Assembly: GCA_026413255.1 (NCBI GenBank)
Contig: JAOCZO010000001.1
Span: 248,001-312,000 of the forward strand
Direction: 5' to 3'
Length of the DNA: 64,000 nt
From: Fereydounia khargensis
Lineage: Eukaryota; Basidiomycota; Ustilaginomycetes; Urocystidales; Fereydouniaceae
Shown: positions 1 through 11,570 of the stretch, one piece after another
How the letters are laid out: the number at the start of each line of letters is the position of its first letter
Position numbering within the stretch: position 1 is the stretch's first letter
Made by a program: the position numbers and the translations under genes
Notes under the pieces: generated by a model
Seen by the model: only the letters and a program-made list of their open reading frames with translations
Databases searched by the model: none
Told to the model about the DNA's origin: nothing

Positions 1-110
1 GCTCCTCGGTCGCCATTTCGGCTCTTGAGGCTGCCCGTGATGCCAAGTCCCCCCTGATCCTCCAGGTCTCGCAGGGTGGTGCTGCCAACTTTGCCGGCAA
101 GGGTCTTGCC

Positions 111-144
<34 letters not shown>

Positions 145-499
145 CCGCTGCCGCTCTCTTCATCCGATCCGTTGCCCCTGCTTATGGTGTCCCCGTTATC
201 ATGCACTCGGACCACTGCGCCAAGAAGCTCCTTCCCTGGTTCGATGGTGAGTCGAATCAGAAATTGCAACCTACAAAGCATTCGTGGCATGTTTCTGACT
301 CACGGCGTATTTTCCTTCTCTCTGGCATCGGTTGATAGGCATGCTCAAGGCCGACGAGGACTACCACAAGCAGCACGGCGAGCCCCTCTTCAGCTCGCAC
401 ATGCTTGACCTGTCCGAGGAGCCCAAGGAGGAGAACATTGAGACTTGCAAGAAGTACCTCAAGCGCATGGCACCTCTCGGCATCTGGCTCGAGATGGAG

Positions 500-531
<32 letters not shown>

Positions 532-1235
532 CAACAACGAGGGTGTTGACAACTCGGCCCTCTACACCCAGCCCGAGGACATTTGGGACATTTACCGCGA
601 GTTCAGCGAGATCACCCCCAACTTCTCCATCGCTGCCGGTTTCGGTAATGTTCACGTGAGTAGGATCGATCCGCCAGATGCAAGAAGAAGGAAAACTGCA
701 TTTGCTGACATGACCCTCTTTTCTATCTCTTGTTTGCCTGTTTAACAGGGTGTCTACAAGCCCGGTAACGTTTCGCTCCAGCCCGAACTCCTCGGCAAGC
801 ACCAGGAGCACGTTCGTGCCCAGATCAAGAGCGACAAGGAGAACCCTGTGTAAGTCGTCTTTTCTCGGCCGCAAATGCGCGGTGCACGGCTACTCTCGGT
901 TCCTGACCTTTGCACCTTTTTTCGTTTCCATCAGCTTCTTCGTGTTCCACGGTGGCTCTGGCTCTGAGAAGCACGAGATCACCACTGCCGTCAAGCACGG
1001 TGTGGTCAAGATGAACGTGGACACTGACACGCAGTGGGCCTACCTCCTTGGTATCCGTGACTACATCCTCAACAAGAAGGACTACCTCATGACTCAGGTC
1101 GGCAACCCTGACGGTGCTGACAAGCCCAACAAGAAGTTCTTCGACCCCCGTGTCTGGGTCCGAGAGGGAGAGAAGACCATGGCTACTCGTTGCAAGGAGG
1201 CTTTCGCTGACCTCCAGTCGGCTGGCAAGCTCTAA
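1..1235 (+). CDS. FBA1: Class II fructose-1,6-bisphosphate aldolase, 5' end outside the window
   Basis: Cytosolic zinc-dependent aldolase of glycolysis and gluconeogenesis, which cleaves fructose-1,6-bisphosphate to GAPDH substrate and DHAP. The gene enters already in frame (frame starts at base 3) and lacks roughly the first 30-40 residues. Exons: <1-246, 339-655, 749-849, 935-1235, giving 320 residues; the family is about 359. Introns of 92, 93 and 85 nt have GTGAGT or GTAAGT donors and AG acceptors, and the joined frame is open. Recognisable class II blocks include HSDHCAKKLLPWFDG (zinc-binding His region), EMEIGITGGEEDGVNNE, VFHGGSGS and VKMNVDTDTQWAY, ending in KKFFDPRVWVREGEKTM. Nothing looks broken; the missing start is only the window edge. 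Confidence 0.97.
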
Positions 1236-2225
1236 ACCCAACCCGAGTTCCGCTTCCGCCCTGTCCGTTTGTAGTTGAGACACAAAACCGAATTCAGAAC
1301 CAGAATCATACCTATACTGTAACTTGGTGCTGATCCGTGCTGTGCATTGTTGTAAACTGCGTACGTTTTACTGAGACTGTACTGTACTGTGCGGTAAGCC
1401 ACAACGCCTCCCCGCACCTGCAGTTGAGTGTGTGAGCCAAGTCGTGTCAGGCGCCCCCAAAAAATGCGGGAACGCGAAGAAAACTGTTCAAGTTCCGCCG
1501 AGCTTGGCTCCATACCGGAAGGACTCTCTCACATAAAGGCAAAGCAGGCTGGCCCCACGACTTGATAGTTTTTCCGTGCAACACCATGCCTGGCTATGCA
1601 CCCAATGCGATCCATGGACGGAGCTCCGCAGTCTAAAAGCAAAGCCTCTCCCCCATTGATGCATGCGGGGTCCCCAAGCGGGCCCCAGTATCGCTGACTC
1701 GGCGGAGCCAATGGCGAGCAAGTCAAGCTGGCCGGCCACCAATAGAAACAAAGGCACGAAAGAGATTGTACAACAGGCGATTGGATAGATTTGGTTTGCA
1801 AGGTGACTTGAATTTAGCGGTGATGTGATGTAGTGGATGCTTTGGTTTTACATTGTTATGCTGCGGTGACAACTTTTGGAAGAGAAGAGAGAAAGAGGGA
1901 AAAGAGTGGGGGTAACATGCAGAGGCAAAAAGGTACCTAAAGCGATAAAAAGTGGCGAATAGAGTGAGTCACCTGCCTCGAGGGTCAGCGTCGCAACCAA
2001 TAGACTGGGCACGAACAGCCAACCCGATCGAGGCAGAGAGACCCTGCGATATGTGCCTTTTACGGTTGAAGTTGTTGAAATCGGATGGTGTAACCCTTTT
2101 TGAGATGCGTGACATTATGTGTGGAAATCAGTTGAGTGAATGCAGATGCTCTTCGGCCATGTTGTTCATCGGCTAAATTATGTGTATGTCTTTTGGGGGA
2201 TTGGATAGCCTGATCGGCGAGGCGA
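1236..2225. other. Convergent spacer between FBA1 and the Ecl1-like gene
   Basis: About 1 kb between two 3' ends, so it should hold two 3' UTRs. A short run of TACTGTAC-type repeats lies at 1375-1390. Open frames here are short, have no family signature and mostly lack ATG starts. I see no RNA gene. Confidence 0.6.
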
Positions 2226-4229
2226 TCATCGCCTCATCGTTCGTCCTCGACGTGGACTGCCCTCGGACTCGGGTACAGACGATGGTGAAGACGACGCACT
2301 GTCGCGCTCATCGTCACCGTCCAGCTCAAGGTCAACGTCGTCAAAGCCAGGATCGGTGAACTCATTTGCTCGGCCTCGTCGGCTTTGAGCAAGTGGAGCG
2401 ACCCCTTGTGACTCGACTGCCCACGGTCGTCGTGCAGGGCTGCGGTCGCGAGTTGTGGATCGCATCCTTTGACGGCTGCGACCACGGACAGGCTCAGACT
2501 CCTCAACAGGCTCCTCGCGCTGCCCATCCATGAAGGTCTTGAGCGCCAGAGGCGAAGGACGCTCTGGAAGTGCTGAGCGAAGAGACTCGTCGTTGTGGTA
2601 CGAGCCATCAGTGGATGGTCGAGACTTGCTGCTGATCGAGATCGGGTTGGACTTGGGCGAGATGGGGAGTGGAGACAGGCTTCGCTCCTCAGCGCGAGAT
2701 AGACGCCTGGCAGCAGCCCGTGGAGGGCTGTTGCTTCGACGGTGCGAGCTGTGACCACGAGCCTTTGAGCGACCACGGTGTGAAGTACGGCCCTCTTGCT
2801 CCTGCGACTCGGGTGCGATCGCCTTGGGGCTCGTCGCGTAAGGTGTAGACGCCTCCTTGGCCATAGTCATTGCCCGGGCGCGTCGCCTGTCCGCCTCTTG
2901 GTCTTCTTCTTGAGCTTGGAGCTGAGTAAAGTAGAGTCCAGCGGCGGCACTGTGGGAGTGCTTGTGCCTGTGCCTCAGGCTGCGGTTCTGGTAGTACTCG
3001 TCTGATCCTGGAGAGGCTGATCCACGGCGGGAAGAAGATGATCGACCACTGGTCGCGTAGATGTCAAGCTCGCCGGTCAGGTTTGAGTTGGTACGGCAGC
3101 GATCGCAGGACACGTCCGTGCCTTGAGGAGAGAAAGTACGTGAGCTGGCTGGGCTAGGTGCACGCATCGTCTTGCCCGCGGAGGAAGCAGCCGACTGCAG
3201 CTGTGGTGGTGAGCGAGTGCCGAGGTGCTCTGAGAAGCCACGTCGCATCGTCACGCTTGCGGCGGCTGTGGTAGCCGAGGAGGGTGACTGGGAAGGAATG
3301 GCTTTGAGCTGCGTGTTGAGGCCCTTGGCTGCGGCTCGGGTGAGAGTAGCCTGGGCATCCTCCTTCTGGCTCCTGCTGAGGCTGCCCACGGTGGGCTGGA
3401 CTGCAGCGGTGACCTTGGTGGTCGTGGCAGGAACTGGCTGCGTGTACCAGACGCCAGGCGGCATGTTGGTGGAGCTGGGTCGACGGGCGTACCACATCGG
3501 AGACTTTTGTTGTGAAGAGGGCTCGCTGGGCTTGCGGTAGAGGCTTGCCTCCTTGGTCTTGGGCGAAAGTCGGTTGGAGGGCTGCCTGAGCATGACCGAG
3601 ATGGGCATGCCGACCGAGGGAGGAAGCTTAAGCTCGTTGGCATCCAGGTCGCTGCTAGACTCATCCTCGGTCGCACCATAGGCGGGCGATGGTGTGCTGG
3701 GGTCGGTGCTGGCGAGGGCGCTCGGGCTACCGTTCGAGTCTGAGAGTGAGGAAATAGTGGAGTGGGAGCTGCTTCGCAGCTTGCGACCGGTGGAAGGCAG
3801 TCCGTAGAGCGAGCCTTGAGAGGGGCGACCGACCCGACCGCGGAGCGCGTTGTAGGAGCTCTGGTGAGCGGAGAGGGCAGGTGAGGTGAGCGCCGTCTTG
3901 AGCGGAGTTGAGTACTGTGCGAGCAGGTTGGGAGAAGGCGGGCAAGGATAACGGAATCTTTCGCCGACATGCTCCTTGGTGCTCACTTCGGCGGAATGTG
4001 TTGAGCTGAAGCCTAGCTTGGTAGCTTGAGCAACCTTGGTCGCGTCCGCATGCTTGCAGTCTTCCGAGCAGAAAAGCTTGCCGTGCTGGGCAGGACCACC
4101 GCAGTTGGTGCAGACATCATCGCCGAGCCAAGAAGAGAGCTCGTCGGCTGGGGTGGTTCGAATGTCGGTAAACTCAGGCTCCCTGCGAGCAGAGTGACGC
4201 CCGATTGATCGCCTGTAAATCCCCGCCAT
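2226..4229 (-). CDS. Ecl1-type zinc-motif protein (putative life-span or stress regulator)
   Basis: Single-exon 667-residue protein starting at ATG 4227-4229. The only ordered-looking part is near the N terminus: residues 38-60 carry C-x2-C-x10-C-x3-C (Cys40, 43, 54, 58) in the form DVCTNCG...LFCSEDCK. This resembles the Ecl1 family zinc motif; S. pombe Ecl1 proteins are small nuclear factors that extend chronological life span. The remaining 600 residues are rich in Ser, Pro and Arg and probably disordered, with a second Cys pair (SCDRC) near the middle and an acidic then basic C-terminal tail. It is far longer than yeast Ecl1 (about 80 aa), so family membership rests on the motif alone. Regulation may be partly post-transcriptional given its ATG-free leader. 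Confidence 0.7.
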   Translation of the reverse strand: MAGIYRRSIGRHSARREPEFTDIRTTPADELSSWLGDDVCTNCGGPAQHGKLFCSEDCKHADATKVAQATKLGFSSTHSAEVSTKEHVGERFRYPCPPSPNLLAQYSTPLKTALTSPALSAHQSSYNALRGRVGRPSQGSLYGLPSTGRKLRSSSHSTISSLSDSNGSPSALASTDPSTPSPAYGATEDESSSDLDANELKLPPSVGMPISVMLRQPSNRLSPKTKEASLYRKPSEPSSQQKSPMWYARRPSSTNMPPGVWYTQPVPATTTKVTAAVQPTVGSLSRSQKEDAQATLTRAAAKGLNTQLKAIPSQSPSSATTAAASVTMRRGFSEHLGTRSPPQLQSAASSAGKTMRAPSPASSRTFSPQGTDVSCDRCRTNSNLTGELDIYATSGRSSSSRRGSASPGSDEYYQNRSLRHRHKHSHSAAAGLYFTQLQAQEEDQEADRRRARAMTMAKEASTPYATSPKAIAPESQEQEGRTSHRGRSKARGHSSHRRSNSPPRAAARRLSRAEERSLSPLPISPKSNPISISSKSRPSTDGSYHNDESLRSALPERPSPLALKTFMDGQREEPVEESEPVRGRSRQRMRSTTRDRSPARRPWAVESQGVAPLAQSRRGRANEFTDPGFDDVDLELDGDDERDSASSSPSSVPESEGSPRRGRTMRR

Positions 4230-5020
4230 GGTTGCTTGAAGTGAACGGAGGTGGGTTTCGAAGGAGTTTTTAAGGCCGTAGCCGCCCTGGTTCCTAATCG
4301 GGGCGACGACCGTGAGAGATCGAGAGATTCAAGCGAGGGAGGCTTGAAGAGAGGATGCGGGAGTAGCCGCTTGGTAAAAGCTTGCTAGTTGTGTTCAGGC
4401 ACGGATGTGGAGGGAAGGGAAGAAAGGGTCGGGACGGGAGGATCCTGGTGGGGATATATAGATATGAAGGACGGAAGGGGAGGAAAGAAGGAAGGAGTTG
4501 CTTTGACAGGAAGGGGCACACAGTTGTAGAACGTATGCGCAGTTGGATGAGAATTTGCGTGCTTGACGGGGACGCCGAGTCAGCAGAAGAAGTGTATGTG
4601 TGTGTGTCGAAGCTTGTGCTGGGGGCCAAGGCTTGCGGAAGAAGAGCTTGGAAAGACAGTCACCGACCGTGAGTTGATTGAGTGGGTGTGTGAGAGTAGA
4701 GTGGCTTGCTTGCGTGAGCGTTGGGTTGCTTTTAGTTGGGTTAGGTTGCAACGGAGTAATATCGCGAAAGATACCGCGGATAGTGTGCTAGGTTAGGTGA
4801 AGGAAGCAAGTAATGCAAGACGGAGGAGGCCTTTGCGACAATGCGTTGGTGATAAAAGAAAGAGAGAGGAGGGAACAATGGGCAGTGTGAAGAAGAAAGG
4901 GAGCAAGCAGGATGTGTGATGTTGCGAAGGGCTGGGCGGGCTGGGCAGGGATAACGAAAGGGTAGCCCAGTTATGGCGAATCCAAGCCTACGAAACGACC
5001 TAGCCACCGTCGAGTGGATG
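4230..5020 (-). promoter_or_regulatory. Long ATG-free, pyrimidine-rich leader of the Ecl1-like gene
   Basis: Read on the minus strand, the 791 bases upstream of the start codon contain no ATG; the first lies at 5021-5023. About a dozen ATGs occur on the plus strand of the same stretch, so the depletion is strand-specific. The minus strand is rich in C and T, as expected of an unstructured fungal 5' UTR and core promoter. Transcription start and any intron cannot be placed from sequence alone. Confidence 0.55.
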
Positions 5021-8000
5021 CATGAGTCAGTCAGTCGCTTTAGTCGCCAAGGTACACCTTCCAACCAAGCACGTACACACTTGTGCACCCACAATACGGG
5101 ACGGGGGGCACCCTTTCCTTCATGCGGGCCGGCAGCCCAACACAGGCTCACCACACCCGCTATACGCACCAGGGCGGAGGGCGAGGCGAGGGATTAGGGC
5201 AGCAGAAGCACCTGGTCCAAAGGGACAGCCGTCAAATTACAGTGCACTGCCCGAAGGGCCAAGGGGAAGGGGAAGGGGCAGGGGGAGCGGAGGACCTGCA
5301 GCACGAGATGCTGCCAAAAAGCACGATTGACGGCTTGCATGAACTCTTCGTGACCGCATCGCATCACGAAAGCGAAGAAAGGGGTGTGCTATTCGAACCT
5401 CAAAAAAGGACAAAGAAGAAAAACAAAAAGGGAGAGGAAAAAAAAAAAAGCTTGTGGCTCAGCCCCGTCTGGCACTGCGTCGCGTCCAGACCCGACCCTC
5501 GTTTCGGTGCGTTTCGATGGCAGAGAAAGTTTCTGGCTCAGCAGAACGACGCAATGCGTACAGGTTGCGTCAGACGCATGCCGAAGCGGCAAGCTCAACC
5601 CTGCCCCCTCCTTTCATCACATCGCGACGTACAGCACACCTACATGAACGTGCGTTGCAAGCTACCGTAGCAAGTACCAGCAGGATCGGGGGCTAAGGAA
5701 GAACGAGGTCCGGCAAGGCTGTGAGCCAACCACACACAGCCAGACCTTAGAGGGTCCCTTTGCTGGACCCTCGTTCATTTCGCCATATCACCACGACCAA
5801 TGACGATAACGCTGACTCTATCTCAAGGCTACTCACGATGCTCGGAGGCTTTTTTTTTGTGTGTTCTAGCCTTCAGAGCAAAGCTTGCCAAATCAGAAAA
5901 TGGTGCAACGCTCAGCGTGGTGACTCGGGACATGAAAGTTGCGAACGGACGGTATGGTAACGAGCGCTTCAAGCCTGCAGTAATCACTGGAATTTTGCAT
6001 TTTTTCTTTCTAATCGTCGAAAGTGGAGTGAGAGAGACGCAAAGCAAATGACTCGAGTGACGCGATTGAGTTTTCAATCTCGCCATTCGCAACTTTGTAA
6101 CAAGCCAGCCAGCCCTGAACAAGCGGATACGCTGTGCGTTCGGCCTCGGCCACGGCAGCGCAACACTGGATTGCTATGTTTTCGGCCCAGCCAGGGTTCC
6201 GACCGCATAGTAACCGCACAGTCAGTACAGTAATCTGATGGTGTCGCCGTCGCCGACCTCTGCGGTCATTCAGCATACATTGCTTGTCGGACAATCGCAG
6301 CCCCGAAGCCAAGCACAAGCTCCGACTCGACTCAGTCGGATTCGCTGCCACGTTTCTACAAGCACCGCTGCTCCTGTGCGGTACACGAGCCCCATCGTGC
6401 AGGCTGAGTGTGATGTAGAAGTGTGTCGACGTGTACATCCCCGCCAGACGAGGGGATCGAAAACGTGAATACAGAAGAAAAATAAGTGCGAGTAAAAGAA
6501 TAAAAGTGGATTTCAGGGCCGTTCAACTCCCCGGCGTTGTGCGTGAAGAATGCGTGCGCTTTTTTTTTTACACCACTTACAGTGGAAGAGTCGAGAACGT
6601 GACTGCACGTAGAGCCGAACGTGTCCGTCCCGTGTTCTATTCATTTGTCGTTGTGTGTGACTCAAGGCACGGAACGCTCACACAGCCGCTTCACCACCCG
6701 CACCCGCCTAGAAAGCTTCCCCAACTTTCCTAATTTCTTCCAGCGGCCCGTCCCAGGGTCGATCATCTCTTGGCTTGGCTCGCTCAATTTCTCATTCACG
6801 TTTTGTCTGTGCAGGCCTCGTCCGTGCAGCTTTTGCCGTGCCATCAATCCAGGCCCGGTTGTTGGGTATGAGTGCACGATCCTAACCGCCAGGATCGTGA
6901 GCAACGATGATCGAGTCGCACTGCCGGCGTTGCTATCTTGGCACTTTTGCGTCGACCAAGCCCGACTGACTGATCGTAATGTTTGCGTTGACTTTGTGTC
7001 GAGTCTGAGTGAAGGGGGCGTCCGACGCGAGACATACGCCACTGGCCTCCCTCGATGAGTGACATGCAGCGGCCGAGGCGGACGCTGCACTCCACCTGTC
7101 GAGAGGCTCGCTCGATCTGTTCGGCTGACGCGATCCGAGCCATCCAGTCAGTCAGTAAGCCACCTAACGTGCTCGCTACTCGAGATCCCAACCGTCAAGC
7201 CAGGTCCGGCAATCGGGCAAAAGAAGGGCCTTCGCTCGTTAGCCAAGCCTTCTGTGTGCCGAATCTACAATGTGACCCTGCGCGTTGGAAGGTGGCCTCC
7301 ACCCTCTCTATCTTTCATCCTTGCGCGCCACACGCTCGGCACCAGCCAACCCATCGTAGCCATGGCAAGAGCGCCTATCTGCCTTCCTTGCTTGTGCTCG
7401 CTCGCTTCATTGAAGGCTAACCCCTGTACAAGTTTGTTTTGTGACTGGAATGGATGAGTGTGCGTTCTTCCTTGTGATCACCGTTCGCTTGCTTTCCAGC
7501 CCTGCTGCCGTTGCTGCGCGCGGGTCTCCGGCACCCAATGGAATTAGATTCACCTTTACAAGAGCACCCCACAGACCCCTCTTAACGCGAGACGTTGCAG
7601 CTTGCAGGTCTTGGTGCATGTCGCATCTCTGTCGTCACATGAGGTCCTGCCAGCGGCCATGCCTCACGCTTTCCATACAGCTCATTCATCCATAGCCGTG
7701 GGGGACTCTGAGAGCACGATCTGTCGCTGTACTTGGTGTGTAAAGAGGGGAGGTGGCTGGCCAAGGCCAAGCAGTGGAGCCAATCATTCAGCCAGACAAA
7801 TGGGTTTGTGTGACGATGAAAGTTGGAACTGTCTTGCCCCTCCGTATGAATCTCTCTTTTTTTTGCCTCAATTCACGATAGGAGAAGCTCAGGCACCGTT
7901 CCTCTCCATTCGTCAACAAGAAGAACAGGAAAATTAACGGAGCCGAGCTCGGATGTGGGCGACTGGAGTCGACCATTAATGCGTGCCTGCTCGCCCGCCC

Positions 8001-10157
8001 CAAAATTGCGCATCCTCTACAATGGTACAATGGGGCATCCATTGTGGTGGTCTGGACAAGCACTGTATTGTGGTGGGCGGTCACAGTAGCTTCTGGTTGG
8101 GGGAAGTGAGTGATTGACGCAAGGAGGTCGGTCGCAAGCAGTGGCTGCTGGCTGCGGGAGGCTGCATCTGCGTAGTGTCCCGCTACTGCAGCAAGCAGCG
8201 TTAACCTTTGTCCGTATGCATAACGTTTGCGGAGAGACGAGCTCGCGTCAGTCGGGTCATAGGACTCGCTTGGCACGCCCAGCCCAACCCAGCCTGCCTG
8301 TTCTGCTCATTGCAGGCGGGGAAGCATGATGCTACAGCATGCTGCACTACATGTTCCCATGTTCAAGACAGTATCATCGTTGTCTGCGTGCAAAGGTGGA
8401 GTGGAGGGCCTTGGTCGGACTTCAAAGCCGAACAGCGCGTGTGTGACGGTGGAGGCAAGGGCGACTACTGCTGCTGCTGCTTCTTCATTTGACGCCGGCT
8501 TTCCCCAGATTTGGAATTCCGCCATTGCGAGGTGGACGCTCGCTTTTTTTTTGTTTTTTTCTCTTCCTCTCTTCGTCAAGATCGCGCGGTCTGCATGACA
8601 TCGTTTAGCATGAACTTGCTTTGGATTGGACTGGAAGGGATCGGAATTAGACTAACGTAGAGAGAGGTTGGTTGGCCTGGCCTTACCTGCAACAATGTGG
8701 TTCAACGCCTTGCGATCGCAACGCGAACACCATCTCCGACATCCTTGCAGCCAAACAAAAGCTGATCCAGGGGCAGGACCCACCTCACCATGCACACAGG
8801 GGGATCGACAGACGCAGGTGTGGCCTCTGATTGACTGGTTTCCTAAGCACATCTTGCTGTCCTGTACCGCTGCTTGGGCATAGGGCAATGAAGAAAACTT
8901 TTTAACATTTTTCTGGCTCCCTTTGTTGCGAGCCCTGTTTCTATCCAATAGCAGCTGATCTGAGGCACAGGGGTTACCGGGATCAGAGGGTACAGCTCGC
9001 GACGCAACGTCCGTTCCCGATACGGTGCGTTACAGCTTCAAGAACGTGGACCGACCCGATCGTCATGTTTACTGTAATTTTTAATGAGACCTATTTTTGG
9101 ATTCAGGCACGGTGCTCGACGGACCAGACCCTCTCCGTACGAAAGAAGCTGGGCGGGTGTGGTGAGGCTTCGATCGATCGAGCCGCGTCCGCGTCCGTGT
9201 TCGAAAAGACGGAAGCGGATCTCATGTTTACGCGACAGACTCATGACGTCTCTGGTCTTGGCTGGCCGAAGGCTGGACCCTCGATCGCAACCGCTTGTCT
9301 CGGCCTTCCCGACCCGGCTCACGACGGCATGGCGTGCTTCCACCTGACGCTTGCCGTACCATACCATATTACGCCAACGATCACGCCAATGGTGTCGATA
9401 CATTGCGGCAATGCCGATAAACGGCACCTGATGGAACATGCCGTTACGTCAGCCACCCAATCTTCGACTCAGCTCGGCTTGAGTCTTGGAGGTAGACAGA
9501 CTACAAACATGTAACTTACTGCCAAGTGCGTTCGTGACCTTAAAGGTCAACCAAGACGTGGCCTGCGTGATTTGGCCGCAGCACCGCACTGTACTGAGCT
9601 GTGCAGCCCATTCGGATCCGTCGAGTCAGACTCTACCGCTGCAGCGACCGCGACAGTCACCGCCAGGGTTCTCCATACACAACCTTCCTTCGCTGGTCCC
9701 CAGCGGCACATGCACCTCTGCCTTTCATCAGGGTCTCGCTTCCATGCACAGAAAGGAATAGAACAATGTTTTGCAGAAAAATACATCTTCTCATGTAGGA
9801 ATATTACAGAAACCCAGACTGGGGAAAATTGAACAGGGAAATGCAAGGTTGTGACGCAAGTGACGATCTGATCGGTCCTGCTGGTATGATGGAATGGGCA
9901 TGGCAACACGAGAGAGAGAGAGAGAGATAGAGAGAGAGGAGGGAACCGAAATGCAATTTTTTCTTGTTTCCGAATGCTCGATGCGAGAGTGAGAGAACGA
10001 ATGCAAGCTGTTGAGCGCCGATCGAGACCTTGATGAGCATGTGGGAATTGGACCTTGTTGCAGATTCTTGTGATTTGTTGGCTTTTCTTTGAGTTTATAC
10101 TTCTATGGCCGTGGAACAGGCTTGCTTTCTTCGTCCGGTCTCGTTTGTGGACTCAAT
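5021..10157. other. 5.1-kb gene desert
   Basis: No open frame here shows a recognisable domain, convincing codon use or a spliced family match. Candidates of 100-195 codons overlap one another on both strands and usually start at non-ATG codons. Visible structure: an A/G-rich tract at 5399-5452, a short hairpin ACAATGG/CCATTGT near 8020-8055, and a (GA)n microsatellite at about 9911-9940. No tRNA-like B box with a pairing stem was found. The span probably holds the distal promoter of the Ecl1-like gene, the 3' UTR of the 10158 gene, and possibly noncoding transcripts. Confidence 0.5.
9911..9940. repeat. (GA)n microsatellite
   Basis: Near-perfect GA dinucleotide run, interrupted once by a T, just beyond the 3' end of the acidic orphan gene. 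Confidence 0.9.
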
Positions 10158-11570
10158 CTATAGCCAGCTAGTCGGGATGGTGTTCCAGTGTTGAACGATA
10201 CCAGCTCCAGTTCGCGTCGCCTGTGTATTCTCCAACGCCGATCGTGGCGTAGTGAAATGGCAAAAGCCAGCATCAAGAACGAGGTTTGGATCAGCTCCCA
10301 TCGTGCTACGGCCCGTTCGTTTCGCGGCCTCATCGAGCCCTCCCGACATGCTGCCGCGACTGTCTGCGCTCTGCGAACGACGTGAGGAGGAATTCCCGAG
10401 GGTAGCGCCATTCACGGTGATGTCCACACTTTGGGCGGTGGGGCTATAGAGATGGGCCAAGGCGAGATCCAAGCTCTCGATGCGGTCTTCGTAGCGGCTC
10501 TGGCGACTCTGGTAGAGCGTCAGGTGAGAAAAGCTTGGTAGTGGAGGCAGCTCCTCAGGTGCGTGTACGGGACTCGACTGTGGATCAGAATCAGACTTGG
10601 ACGATGAAGAGGTCGCACTGGGAGACGTGGGACGGGTGGATGGAGGTGATAGCAAGTCGGCCATGCGCATCTGCTCGACCGGATTAAGAACGGGTGAGAT
10701 GGGTCTCGAGACAAGGGCTTCGTGCAGAGGATCTTGGTCTGGTTCGGCCAGAGGAGTGTCATCCTCGTCATCGTCAACGTCGCTGTCGTCCTCTACCAAG
10801 GCGGGTAATTCGTCCGAGGAAGAGCTCCTGACAAGCCTGGGTAGGGAGTGCAAGCAGACGTTGCCAGAGCCTGGTTCATTCTGGGATTGTCTTTCAGCAA
10901 AGCCAGAGTCTGCAGCGTCCAGCGGTGAGGGAGCAACGGTGGTTTGTATGCTGTTGTCCGAGCTCGCAAGTGCTGCGTCGACCTCGGGCACGCCTTGCAC
11001 GCTAACATTGACAAAGTCGTCCTCAAAGTCTTCATCCGTGTGAAGCTCGCTGAGAAGCTCCTCAAACCACTGCACCTCGCGCTCAAAGTGTTCATGGTTC
11101 GATTCGCGTCTATCCGGCTGGTATGCTTCTGCCTTGCTCCACTGACTCCCGATTGCAGTATTCTCGAGGGGCATGGATGCGTAGAAAAGATGTGGCGTGT
11201 TTGCAGTCTCGGATGACTCGGCTTCTTCGGCCAGACGCCTCTCCCTCTCAAGGCTGGAAAGCATCGCATTGCGGACCAAGACACTTCGTCGCAGGCCCTC
11301 GCCGGCAGACTCGTCGAGACGAGGCCTGCTTCGGACTGACTGAGAGGCACTCAGCGAGGGTGGTAGACTGGAAAGGTCAAAATCACTGATCGAGTCGGTT
11401 GGGAGATTGGCGGCCGGTTCGGTAGAGCTGAACACGGATTGAAGGCTGCCGGATGGGGTCCATGGTCGAAGCAGCGGGCTGCTTGGGGAGCCCTGCACAT
11501 CATGCGTGTAGCTTTGGTCGGCATCGGCCTCCGAGAGCCTCTGGCCCAGGAATCGCCTCAGTGGATCCAT
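10158..11570 (-). CDS. Orphan acidic, Ser-rich protein of unknown function
   Basis: Single-exon frame of 470 residues from ATG 11568-11570. I do not recognise a family. The N terminus (MDPLRRFLGQRLSE) could form a short amphipathic helix; the rest is rich in Ser, Pro, Asp and Glu and looks disordered. Acidic blocks include EELLSELHTDEDFEDDF near residue 190 and DDSDVDDDEDD near residue 260. A more conserved-looking stretch near residue 350 (SHLTLYQSRQSRYEDRIESLDLALAHLY) may be helical. That the frame stays open over 1.4 kb with compositional bias supports a real gene. The sense-strand leader upstream is pyrimidine-rich and has only two ATGs in about 660 bases. Confidence 0.7.
   Translation of the reverse strand: MDPLRRFLGQRLSEADADQSYTHDVQGSPSSPLLRPWTPSGSLQSVFSSTEPAANLPTDSISDFDLSSLPPSLSASQSVRSRPRLDESAGEGLRRSVLVRNAMLSSLERERRLAEEAESSETANTPHLFYASMPLENTAIGSQWSKAEAYQPDRRESNHEHFEREVQWFEELLSELHTDEDFEDDFVNVSVQGVPEVDAALASSDNSIQTTVAPSPLDAADSGFAERQSQNEPGSGNVCLHSLPRLVRSSSSDELPALVEDDSDVDDDEDDTPLAEPDQDPLHEALVSRPISPVLNPVEQMRMADLLSPPSTRPTSPSATSSSSKSDSDPQSSPVHAPEELPPLPSFSHLTLYQSRQSRYEDRIESLDLALAHLYSPTAQSVDITVNGATLGNSSSRRSQSADSRGSMSGGLDEAAKRTGRSTMGADPNLVLDAGFCHFTTPRSALENTQATRTGAGIVQHWNTIPTSWL

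Noticed and set aside
257-874. 205-codon minus-strand frame across FBA1
   Set aside because: It is antisense to well-supported aldolase exons and introns and has no family resemblance; a codon-bias shadow.
2054-2066. U5-snRNA-like word gccttttac
   Set aside because: Only nine bases match the U5 loop; flanks do not pair.
9065-9514. 149-codon plus-strand frame in the desert
   Set aside because: ATG start but composition is unlike the real genes, overlaps opposing frames and has no recognisable motif.
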